Made by a program: the position numbers and the translations under genes. A stretch of 39,574 bases of DNA from the NCBI GenBank assembly GCA_017415995.1, contig JAFQDN010000040.1, forward strand, positions 1-39,574. The letters run 5' to 3'. The stretch comes from Akkermansia sp. GTDB taxonomy: Bacteria; Verrucomicrobiota; Verrucomicrobiia; Verrucomicrobiales; Akkermansiaceae. Of this stretch, positions 25,143 to 32,744 are shown in pieces; within the stretch, counting starts at the first letter, position 1; the number at the start of each line of letters is the position of its first letter. The notes under the pieces are model-generated. The model was not told the DNA's origin. It saw only the letters and a list, made by a program, of their open reading frames with translations, and did not search any database.

Positions 25143-26864
25143 TCAGATTAACCTTACACACTCGCGCAATGTTTTGCCCCCGCTCTGCCAGAAACGCAGG
25201 TCCTCTTCCACATCCACATCTTCTATTGTCCTGATTTCGGCAAAGTATTGCTCGGCCTTTTGCTTGTCCTCCGGCAAATACAGCCCGACGTAGTACAACA
25301 ACCCTAACAAGTACGAGCCTGCCCATGAGCCATGAGACGCCACAATGGCTCTCTGTATCCACTCATGGACTTCGCTTCTGCCGCCTTTGAACTTATCCTC
25401 GTGGAACCCGAGAATAATCTTTGGGTAAATATCATTTTTGTAGTGTTCAAACTCCAAAGCTTTACGGTAAAAGAGCAAGGACGATGCATAATTGCGGCGC
25501 ACACCGTAGCCATGGTAATACATATCACCAAGAGTTTCAGCTGCATGGGGGTACTCTAAGGCAAACTCACGCAACAACGCAACAAAATCTTTAACCACCG
25601 CGGGCGACATCTGCTTGATTTTGATAAGAAACAATGCATTATGCATATCTTCTTCCCGGCCGGGGTCAGACTTCAAATTGTTATACAATCTGAGGGAAAT
25701 CTCATCTGTATCATTATTCCTGACGGCCTCTATCAGACCATCATGAGTTACAGGAATAGCACCGGAGGCAGAAGACGGAATCCCCAATTGCGCGCATTTG
25801 GCAATAATAGACTCATACAATTCCTTATCTTCATCAACAAAAATACCGTACTCACACGCAGCATCCAACAACTCAGCGCAGCGTTTATAGTCCTTCTCCA
25901 TCCCAATGCCCTCCAAGCACATATCGGCCAGGGCCAAGCAACTGTCAGCAAGCGAGGCCTCCACCCCCTTTTCATAATTTTTAATGGCCTCCTCCGGGTT
26001 ACAACGGACACCAAGCCCTTTTTGGTAACACATCCCGATTCTGGCATACGCCAGCTCGCACCCGGCAGCCAATGCACGGCGGTAATAATCCAGCGCACGA
26101 GAATAATTGCGGCGCACCCCCCTACCGTTGGCATAACACTCACCCACCTCATACATTCCGTGGCAGTCTCCCAGATTAGCCGCTTTTTGGTAATACTTCA
26201 GGGTCAGTTCCGGGTTAGCACGCACGCCGTCACCGTAGCGATAACATTCTCCCATTTTCAGCAGCGGGAAAGAGGAATCCGGGCATGACTTTATCCAGCG
26301 GCGCACAGCCTGTACATATCCGTCCCAATCTTTCAAATCCTCACATACGTCTACCAGCATCTCCCAGGAATCCTCATCATCACAACATACTTGCAAACCA
26401 TTCCACAGCAAGTCACGGATTTCCGGCAAATCTTCATGCTTGAGGGAGGGGCTCAGGTAATAATACTCCGCCAAGCGGATGCAACATGCAGGGTTGCCGT
26501 GTTCTACACCTTTTTTCAGGTATTCAAGCATCAATTTCTCATTCGGGCATGCCTCAAATGTTTTATCATACAGGCACGCCAACATCTGGCTCGCGCTGCT
26601 TGGGAGCTCCGGCAGCGCAGCCAAACACCATTGTTCTAAAGTAAGCCAATCATACCCTGTCTCGTAGCGGTTCAGAGCACGTTCAACCAAGAGTAAACGA
26701 GCCTCCGGATTTCCGGCTTCAGCAAGCTCCAGCATCCATTTCCGGCATAACGGGGTCATTTCCTCCTCCGTTTGTTGCATTTGTATGAGCACCAATCTTG
26801 ACTCCGTATCGCCGGCTATTGCGGAATTCATCACTTTTTTCAGCATCGTATCTGAGCGACTCAT
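25143..26864 (-). CDS. Sel1-like repeat (TPR-related) protein
   Basis: A 573-aa helical-repeat protein. Sel1 units are plain from about residue 200 to 345 and again from about 445 to 485, with repeated cores such as YGDGVRANPE, YANGRGVRRNYSRAL, YQKGLGVRCNPEEAI and YYHGYGVRRNYASSL. The N-terminal 190 residues are also helical but less regular. There is no signal peptide, so it is probably a cytoplasmic scaffold for protein-protein contacts; the partner is unknown. It is followed 38 nt later by the phosphoethanolamine transferase gene on the same strand. A promoter is visible upstream. Confidence 0.85.
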   Translation of the reverse strand: MSRSDTMLKKVMNSAIAGDTESRLVLIQMQQTEEEMTPLCRKWMLELAEAGNPEARLLLVERALNRYETGYDWLTLEQWCLAALPELPSSASQMLACLYDKTFEACPNEKLMLEYLKKGVEHGNPACCIRLAEYYYLSPSLKHEDLPEIRDLLWNGLQVCCDDEDSWEMLVDVCEDLKDWDGYVQAVRRWIKSCPDSSFPLLKMGECYRYGDGVRANPELTLKYYQKAANLGDCHGMYEVGECYANGRGVRRNYSRALDYYRRALAAGCELAYARIGMCYQKGLGVRCNPEEAIKNYEKGVEASLADSCLALADMCLEGIGMEKDYKRCAELLDAACEYGIFVDEDKELYESIIAKCAQLGIPSSASGAIPVTHDGLIEAVRNNDTDEISLRLYNNLKSDPGREEDMHNALFLIKIKQMSPAVVKDFVALLREFALEYPHAAETLGDMYYHGYGVRRNYASSLLFYRKALEFEHYKNDIYPKIILGFHEDKFKGGRSEVHEWIQRAIVASHGSWAGSYLLGLLYYVGLYLPEDKQKAEQYFAEIRTIEDVDVEEDLRFWQSGGKTLRECVRLI

Positions 26865-26891
26865 ATATTCTTTATTTTAACGTATGGGGGT

Positions 26892-26920
26892 ATTCTACAT
26901 GGTTATGATTCATTTTGCAA
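26892..26920 (-). promoter_or_regulatory. promoter of the Sel1-repeat gene
   Basis: On the minus strand: TTGCAA (26915-26920), 17-bp spacer, TAGAAT (26892-26897). The leader to ATG 26864 would be about 20 nt, with no clear Shine-Dalgarno site. Confidence 0.5.
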
Positions 26921-26952
26921 GCATTAAAGCAGATAATCACAAAGATGAATCA

Positions 26953-26993
26953 CGCAAAAATAAATACCGCCTCGGCAGTAAAAACCGAGGCGG
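26953..26993 (-). terminator. Rho-independent terminator after the saccharopine-dehydrogenase-family gene
   Basis: A perfect 9-bp GC-rich stem, CCGCCTCGG (26967-26975) with CCGAGGCGG (26985-26993), encloses a 9-nt loop. On the minus strand the stem is followed by TATTTATTTTT. It starts 23 nt after the stop of the gene ending at 27017. Confidence 0.85.
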
Positions 26994-27016
26994 CAGAAAA
27001 AGAATAAGCGGCAGGA

Positions 27017-28246
27017 TTACTCCGCGACACGCAGAGCCTTAGCCTGCTCCTCCGTCAGCTCAATGCACTGCCACGGCAGGCCGTACTGATTGAGAGCCTC
27101 CATGAAGGGGTCCGGGTCATTCTGTTCCATATTGAACACACCCTGCCCGCCCCATACGCCGGAAAGAATCAGGCGGCCACCGATGGCAGCGGGTACGCCG
27201 GTGGTGTAGGAGATGGCTTGGGAACCGACCTCGCGGAAGCACTCCTCGTGGTCGCAGATGTTATACACGTAAACGGCCTTGTACTTACCGTCTTTCTTGC
27301 CTTGGATGACGCAACCGATGCAGGTACGGCCATGGGTAGTTTTGCCCAAGTCACCGGGATCCGGCAACACGGCCTTGAGGAACTGCAGGGGCACAATCTC
27401 CACGCCATTGTACACAACGGGGTCAATGCGGGTCATGCCCACATTTTTGAGCACGGTAAGATGATTGATGTAGTTGGGGGAGAAGCTCATCCAGAACTGG
27501 GCGCGTTTAATGGTGGGAATGTGCTTGACCAAGGACTCCATCTCCTCGTGGTACATGCGGTAAATCTCATACGTACCCACACCGCTCGGGCAGGTAAACG
27601 GTTGGTGCATGCTCATGGCGCCGGTCTCTTGGAAGTCGCCGTTTTCCCAGTGGCGGCAGGGAGCCGTCACCTCACGGATGTTGATTTCCGGGTTAAAGTT
27701 GGTGGCAAAAGCCTGTCCGTGGTCGCCACCGTTCACGTCAATGATGTCCAAGTACTCAATCTCGTCAAAATGATGCTTGAGCGCCCATGCGGTGTACACA
27801 TTGGTCACGCCGGGGTCAAACCCGGAACCGAGCAAGGCATACAGACCGGCTTGTTTGAAGCGGTCTTGGTACGCCCACTGCCAGCTGTACTCAAACTTGG
27901 CAACATCGCGGGGCTCATAATTAGCGGTATCCAAATAATTGACACCGGCCTCCAAGCAGGCATCCATCAGCGGCAAATCCTGATAAGGCAAGGCCACGTT
28001 GAGAACGAGGTCGGGCTGCACCTCCTTAATGAGGGCAACCGTAGCGGGCACATTATCAGCATCCACGGCGTGCGTGGTAATCTGCACACCGCTGCGGGCG
28101 AGCACGTCTGCGGCAATCGCATCGCACTTGCTCTTGGTACGGGATGCCAGATGGATGTTCTTGTATACATCTGCCATCTGGGCACACTTGTGAGCCACTA
28201 CATGACCCACACCACCTGCTCCGATTATGAGTACAGTGTTATTCAT
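27017..28246 (-). CDS. saccharopine dehydrogenase family protein, probable carboxynorspermidine synthase
   Basis: A 409-aa protein with an N-terminal Rossmann motif VLIIGAGGVGHVVAHK (4-19), an SRTKSKC segment that would bind the NADP phosphate, and the family blocks YLDTANYEPRD, LLGSGFDPGVTNVYTAW and ISYTTGVPAAIGG. The close match in layout is the carboxynorspermidine/carboxyspermidine dehydrogenase (CANSDH) group used in the alternative spermidine pathway. The partner decarboxylase gene is not in this window. The start at 28246 (MNNTVL) is preferred over an in-frame start three codons upstream. A TTGACA at 28280-28285 could serve as -35, but the matching -10 (CACTCT) is poor. A strong terminator follows. 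Confidence 0.85.
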   Translation of the reverse strand: MNNTVLIIGAGGVGHVVAHKCAQMADVYKNIHLASRTKSKCDAIAADVLARSGVQITTHAVDADNVPATVALIKEVQPDLVLNVALPYQDLPLMDACLEAGVNYLDTANYEPRDVAKFEYSWQWAYQDRFKQAGLYALLGSGFDPGVTNVYTAWALKHHFDEIEYLDIIDVNGGDHGQAFATNFNPEINIREVTAPCRHWENGDFQETGAMSMHQPFTCPSGVGTYEIYRMYHEEMESLVKHIPTIKRAQFWMSFSPNYINHLTVLKNVGMTRIDPVVYNGVEIVPLQFLKAVLPDPGDLGKTTHGRTCIGCVIQGKKDGKYKAVYVYNICDHEECFREVGSQAISYTTGVPAAIGGRLILSGVWGGQGVFNMEQNDPDPFMEALNQYGLPWQCIELTEEQAKALRVAE

Positions 28247-28364
28247 TGCCCGCAAAGAGTGCCTGAACTCGCGCTAAATGTCAAGTAGAAATACACAATA
28301 CAGATTGCGATGTCCTGATTTTATGGCAAAGTCCCGGCAAAATATTCTCTTTCGTCACACGCAT

Positions 28365-29729
28365 TCAGCGCAGGAAGAAGCGCAGGATTCGCTCCGCGAA
28401 CTTGGAATAGGGATGGTACCGGAACGGCAAATCCAACCAGTTGGCCTTACTGAGCACGGATTTGTAATGCGTAAAGGTATCAAACCCGGCTTTACCATGG
28501 TATGAGCCCATACCGCTGTCACCGATACCGCCGAAAGGCAGCCCGTGTACGGCTAAGTGAATAATGGTATCATTAATACAGCCGCCGCCAAAGGAGAGGT
28601 GCTGCGTAAAGCGTTTCTTGTTAGCGGAATCTGTACTGAACAGATAGGAGGCCAGCGGGCGGGGACGGCTGAGCACAAACTGCTCCACCTCCTCCCAAGC
28701 ATCCCACGTGAGAATGGGAAGAATGGGGCCGAAAATCTCCTGCTGCATGGAAGCGGACTCCGGCGTTACGCCATCAAGCACAGTAGGTTCTATGCGCAGT
28801 GTGGTGGCATCGCCCTTGCCGCCGACAAGCGGCTGAGCATCGGCCATCAGCCCCATCAGGCGCTCAAAGTGGCGCCGGTTGATAATGTGCGTATACTCCT
28901 CATTCTCAAGGGGGGCTGCACCAAGCATCTCATGCACGGCCGTACGGTATGCCTCCACAAAGGCATCCTTGACGCTGTGGTGGATGAAGAGGTAATCCGG
29001 GGCAACGCAGGTTTGGCCGGCGTTAAGGATTTTGCCGAACGCAACACGCCGAGCGGCTACGCGAATATTGGCAGTGGCATCCACAATACAGGGGCTCTTG
29101 CCGCCTAACTCCAAGGTAACGGGGGTAAGGTTGCGTGCGGCGGCCTCCATGATGATGTGCCCCACAGCCGGACTGCCGGTAAAGAAGATGTAGTCAAACT
29201 TCTGCTCCAGCAGCACTCCGGTGGACTCACGCCCGCCAAGCACCACATGCACATACTCCTTCGGGTAAAGGCTACCGAGCATTTCTGCCAGTACGGCGGA
29301 GGTTGCGGGGGTCATGGATGAGGGTTTGAGCACGCAGCAATTACCGGCGGAAAGCGCTGCCACCAAGGGGTCCAGACACAGCAACACCGGGTAGTTCCAC
29401 GGGCTCATAATCAGTGCCACACCATAGGGCTCCGGCACCACGCGTGATACGGAAGGGAACTGAGCCAACGGGGTATACTTGCGGCGCGGTTTGCTCCAAC
29501 TGCGCAAGCTGCTGAGCGTATGGTTAAGCGAGGAAAGCACCATGCCAATCTCCGTCATGTACGTTTCCGTTGCGCACTTACCGAGGTCCTGCTGCAAGGC
29601 CTCACAAATGCGGGGTTCCCACTCTTTGAGGGCTGTTCTCAGCTTTTTGAGAGCTGCGCGGCGGTACTTTACATCGCGCGTTGCATGCGTGTTAAAGAAT
29701 TGACGCTGAAGGGAAGCTATGTTGTGCAT
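28365..29729 (-). CDS. aldehyde dehydrogenase, ALDH3-like
   Basis: A 454-aa NAD(P)-dependent aldehyde dehydrogenase. MSPWNYPVLL (about 110-119), ELGGKSPCIVD with the general-base Glu, and AGQTCVAPDYLF with the catalytic Cys are all present. The length and the C-terminal RYHPYSKFAERILRFFLR place it in the short class 3 group (fatty or coniferyl aldehyde dehydrogenases). It converts aldehydes to acids. It begins 2 nt after the stop of an iron-containing alcohol dehydrogenase gene, so the pair may interconvert alcohol, aldehyde and acid. It has no ribosome site of its own, and coupled translation is likely. Confidence 0.9.
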   Translation of the reverse strand: MHNIASLQRQFFNTHATRDVKYRRAALKKLRTALKEWEPRICEALQQDLGKCATETYMTEIGMVLSSLNHTLSSLRSWSKPRRKYTPLAQFPSVSRVVPEPYGVALIMSPWNYPVLLCLDPLVAALSAGNCCVLKPSSMTPATSAVLAEMLGSLYPKEYVHVVLGGRESTGVLLEQKFDYIFFTGSPAVGHIIMEAAARNLTPVTLELGGKSPCIVDATANIRVAARRVAFGKILNAGQTCVAPDYLFIHHSVKDAFVEAYRTAVHEMLGAAPLENEEYTHIINRRHFERLMGLMADAQPLVGGKGDATTLRIEPTVLDGVTPESASMQQEIFGPILPILTWDAWEEVEQFVLSRPRPLASYLFSTDSANKKRFTQHLSFGGGCINDTIIHLAVHGLPFGGIGDSGMGSYHGKAGFDTFTHYKSVLSKANWLDLPFRYHPYSKFAERILRFFLR

Positions 29730-29731
29730 GC

Positions 29732-30910
29732 TTAGTAGGCAGAGTTAAGGATTTCAAGCACTTGAGCCTCGGTCGCAGCGCGAGGATTGACAATAAGGGC
29801 ACCATCATTCACGGCAAACTCCGCTACTTTCGGGAAGTCGTCCTTGCTCACGCCCGCGGCACTGAGGGTAAGCGGCAACCCACACGCAGCGTTCAGCTTC
29901 CTGCCCAGTGCTTCAATGGCGGCAATAGAGGCCTCGGCTCGGGTCTCGGGCGGTGTGGCCATAGCGGCATCTTGCCCCACCAACCACGGCAACAGCTCGG
30001 CATATGCCCCTGCACTATGGCTGAGGTTATAGCGCATCACATGCGGCAGCAGTATCGTCATGGCAACGGCATGCGGCACATGGCACACGCCACCCAGAGC
30101 ATGGCCTATGGCATGCACTGCCCCTACCATGGAGTTGGAAAAGGCAATTCCCGCCATGGTGGAAGCCACTGCCATGTTAAAGCGAGCCTCACGATTCTTT
30201 CCGTTTACCGTTGCGGTCTCCAGATTCTGAGCAATCAGCCTAATGGCAGCCGTTGCATACGCCGTGCTGAGGGGGTTGGCCTGCAGGCAGGTGCATGCCT
30301 CCACGGCGTGGCATAAAGCATCCATTCCGGTGGAGGCCGTTGCCTTGGGGGGCAAGCCCTCTGTCATGCGAGGGTCTACCACGGCTACATCCGGTTCCAC
30401 AAAGGGGGAAAGGAATTCCATTTTCACGCCATTGGCATCATTGCGGATAACGGCAACACCCGTACATTCCGAGCCCGTACCGGCAGTCGTCGGCACTACA
30501 ATAAAGGGTATATGTTTTCCGCGTGCAACATTTTCCAACCCGCTGATGGCAAAAATGTCATCCGTATTCTGGGAGAGCACCAGGCGCACCCCCTTAGCGG
30601 TATCAATAACGGAGCCGCCGCCTATGGCAACAATGGAGTCGCACCCCTGCTCCCGGTAGTAAGCGGCTATGCGGTTCACAACGGCCAGCGATGAGTCCAC
30701 CGGTATATCCGTAAACACGGCGGCGGCCGCCACACCTTCCGCTTCCATGGCCTGCGTTACCAGCGCCATCGTGCCGATTTTTGCCAGAACGGCATCGGAC
30801 AACACCAGCGGACGCTCCGCATTGAGATGTTGCAGCTCATTGGGTATGCGCTCCAGAGCAAGCTCTCCGCACAACAATTTAACGGCATTCTGAAATTCAA
30901 AGTACGACAT
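29732..30910 (-). CDS. iron-containing (group III) alcohol dehydrogenase
   Basis: A 392-aa protein. It contains the NAD-binding GGGSVIDTAKG motif (about 97-107), PTTAGTGSE, and the metal-binding Asp and His residues in MDALCHAVEA, VHAIGHALGG and the downstream HAVAMTILLPH. This is the Fe-ADH family (PF00465), which reduces aldehydes or oxidises primary alcohols. It lies between an SCP2-like protein (8-nt gap) and an aldehyde dehydrogenase (2-nt gap) on the same strand. The lipid-binding neighbour hints at long-chain substrates (inference). Confidence 0.9.
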   Translation of the reverse strand: MSYFEFQNAVKLLCGELALERIPNELQHLNAERPLVLSDAVLAKIGTMALVTQAMEAEGVAAAAVFTDIPVDSSLAVVNRIAAYYREQGCDSIVAIGGGSVIDTAKGVRLVLSQNTDDIFAISGLENVARGKHIPFIVVPTTAGTGSECTGVAVIRNDANGVKMEFLSPFVEPDVAVVDPRMTEGLPPKATASTGMDALCHAVEACTCLQANPLSTAYATAAIRLIAQNLETATVNGKNREARFNMAVASTMAGIAFSNSMVGAVHAIGHALGGVCHVPHAVAMTILLPHVMRYNLSHSAGAYAELLPWLVGQDAAMATPPETRAEASIAAIEALGRKLNAACGLPLTLSAAGVSKDDFPKVAEFAVNDGALIVNPRAATEAQVLEILNSAY

Positions 30911-30918
30911 GGCAAAAA

Positions 30919-31422
30919 TTAATCGGTAAATCCATATTTACAGCACAGGAACCCCACGGCTATCCGCCCATATGTGCGCAGAAAACACAGCTCCGGCTTC
31001 GGTACATCCGTCATAATTCGGCGATTGATGAAGTTCGGGAACAAATACGCCTCCACAATATTGACTAATCGGGCCAAACGCATAACATCCCCCACCTCGC
31101 CCGCCATGGTAAAAGCGTGCGCGGCGTACGCCTGTGCCAGCCCCATCTGCCCCGTAAACAGGCGGAACGCCAGTGGCATGGACTTAATGTGCAGGGTACA
31201 GGAGGCTTTCTGTAACTTACGCACTCGGCGCAATTTACCACCGCGCCACTCCACATGCAGCGTGGGGCCGTTATGCCCGGTATGGATGGAGTAGCTGAGC
31301 CCCTCCGGCATGCGGGCAAACTCTTTCGCCACGCGGGAATCCTGCTTTTGCAGCTCCACCAGTGCCGCATGTACCACACGCAGCACTATGCCCACCGTCA
31401 GCTTCTGAAAAAAGCGTTTCAT
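30919..31422 (-). CDS. SCP2-like (sterol carrier) domain protein
   Basis: A 167-aa protein starting MKRFFQKLTVGIVLRVV, an amphipathic helix. The middle (about 45-125) has the pattern of an SCP2 lipid-binding domain: a beta meander with LHVEWRGGKLRRV, then CTLHIKSMPLAFRLFTGQMGLAQAYAAHAFTMAGEVGD. The C-terminus is helical and could touch the membrane. The start at 31422 is chosen because it lies 8 nt after the Sua5 stop; longer frames run back into that gene. SCP2 domains carry fatty acyl or isoprenoid chains, fitting the dehydrogenases that follow. Family call moderately sure, function unknown. Confidence 0.6.
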   Translation of the reverse strand: MKRFFQKLTVGIVLRVVHAALVELQKQDSRVAKEFARMPEGLSYSIHTGHNGPTLHVEWRGGKLRRVRKLQKASCTLHIKSMPLAFRLFTGQMGLAQAYAAHAFTMAGEVGDVMRLARLVNIVEAYLFPNFINRRIMTDVPKPELCFLRTYGRIAVGFLCCKYGFTD

Positions 31423-31430
31423 TCCGCGTG

Positions 31431-32477
31431 TTACTCCCCGCGTTTTGCTGCAGCGCGGCGCAGTCTGTCCATCATGGCACAGCCCAAGCCGGTTTCCGGC
31501 AATTCTTCCGCTACTATGGCTTGCACTTCTTCGCACTCATCCATAGCGCGCATCACCGCAAACAGGCGCACCGCTGCCTCGGCCAACCTACCGCTGCCGG
31601 GTGAAAGCGGCATAGTCTCCACCCAGCAATCCTGTGCTGCCAAGGGGGAATCTCCCTCATACGTTATCAACCCATATGCCACGCCATCCTCCGGCACAAA
31701 CTCCTCGCGAGGATTCCACAGTATCAGCGGCTTTGTGGGGGCGTAATGGCTCTTGAGCTGTCCCGGTGCATGTGGCTGCACCTCCTCCTCTGCGGCTTTT
31801 CCCTTGCCGGGCTTGAGCACGCGGCATATTCCACGCAGTTTCTCGCGCGTAATTGGGCCTTCTCGCAGCAAACGGACTGCAGGCTTACCTTTCTCATCCA
31901 AACACGGCATCAAAATCGTGCTTTCCAGCCCTTCCGAGCATGCCCCGGCATCCAACACCATCGGTATGGCCCCGCCCAACTCTTTCAGCACGGCTCCGGC
32001 ACTCGTCGGCGATATGTGCCCAAATCGGTTTGCACTCGGGGCGGCAATCGGGCGCCCCAACTCCCGCGCTACTCCTCGCATAACCTCGTGTGAGGGTACT
32101 CGGCAGGCTACCGTCGGTAATCCGCTCGTCACTATGTCCGGTATTATCGCTTTGCGCGGCAATACCAATGTCATCGGGCCAGGCCAAAATTCCTTGGCCA
32201 ATTTATCCACCATCGCCTGCAACTCCTCAGGTATTTCCACATACTCCCGTATCGCTTTCGCGTTGGCAAAATGGCATATCAAAGGGTCAAAACTCGGTCG
32301 CTCCTTCACGGAAAACACCTCCGCCACGGCTTCTGTGTTCAGGGCATCCGCTCCCAAACCGTACACGGTCTCCGTCGGTATTGCCACCAACCCGCCTTCC
32401 GTCAGCACGGATGCTGCTTCCTTGTACACTTTGCGACAATCATCCAGCAGATCTACCTCTATCACACGCGTTTCCAT
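31431..32477 (-). CDS. tsaC: threonylcarbamoyladenylate synthase (Sua5/YrdC)
   Basis: A 348-aa enzyme of the longer Sua5 form. The YrdC domain (about 15-205) has GGLVAIPTETVYGLGADAL and the PSANRFGHISPTSA segment of the active site; a C-terminal Sua5 domain follows a linker rich in Gly and Lys. It makes L-threonylcarbamoyl-AMP from Thr, bicarbonate and ATP, the first step of t6A37 modification in ANN-decoding tRNAs. The start ATG 32477 (METRV) is chosen because a promoter -10 ends 6 nt before it; an in-frame TTG two codons upstream is less likely. It heads an apparent operon with the SCP2-like and dehydrogenase genes. The symbol could equally be sua5. Confidence 0.9.
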   Translation of the reverse strand: METRVIEVDLLDDCRKVYKEAASVLTEGGLVAIPTETVYGLGADALNTEAVAEVFSVKERPSFDPLICHFANAKAIREYVEIPEELQAMVDKLAKEFWPGPMTLVLPRKAIIPDIVTSGLPTVACRVPSHEVMRGVARELGRPIAAPSANRFGHISPTSAGAVLKELGGAIPMVLDAGACSEGLESTILMPCLDEKGKPAVRLLREGPITREKLRGICRVLKPGKGKAAEEEVQPHAPGQLKSHYAPTKPLILWNPREEFVPEDGVAYGLITYEGDSPLAAQDCWVETMPLSPGSGRLAEAAVRLFAVMRAMDECEEVQAIVAEELPETGLGCAMMDRLRRAAAKRGE

Positions 32478-32483
32478 GCACAA

Positions 32484-32512
32484 ATCCTACCACATAATTA
32501 GAGCCCGGTCAA
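32484..32512 (-). promoter_or_regulatory. promoter of the Sua5 operon, leaderless type
   Basis: On the minus strand: TTGACC (32507-32512), 17-bp spacer, TAGGAT (32484-32489), then 6 nt to ATG 32477. The remaining gap up to 32744 holds no supported gene. Confidence 0.65.
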
Positions 32513-32744
32513 GCATTTCTATCCTCCCTCCCGAGGTATCTTCATGGTGCGCATTGTTTTTGCGCAGTTTGAGTTTTCTGTTGATTTCAAAAGCTCGATT
32601 AACGGAGTCACTTGACAAGGTAAAATTCAGCTTCACTGACGCTTGCAACGCTAGTATAAAGTTCGGTAATTAGGCAGACCTGCAAATTTGAAGATAGCCC
32701 CGCCAACAGCACGCGGGTTCAACGTTTTTATGCGAGAGATTATT

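Noticed and set aside
32612..32640. TTGACA as a further promoter in the gap after the Type ISP gene
   Set aside because: The expected -10 position reads ACTGAC and no gene follows on the + strand.
31753..32673. 306-codon + strand frame over the Sua5 gene
   Set aside because: Antisense to a well-recognised Sua5; its composition (Ser/Arg/Pro-rich) is that of a reverse-frame artefact.
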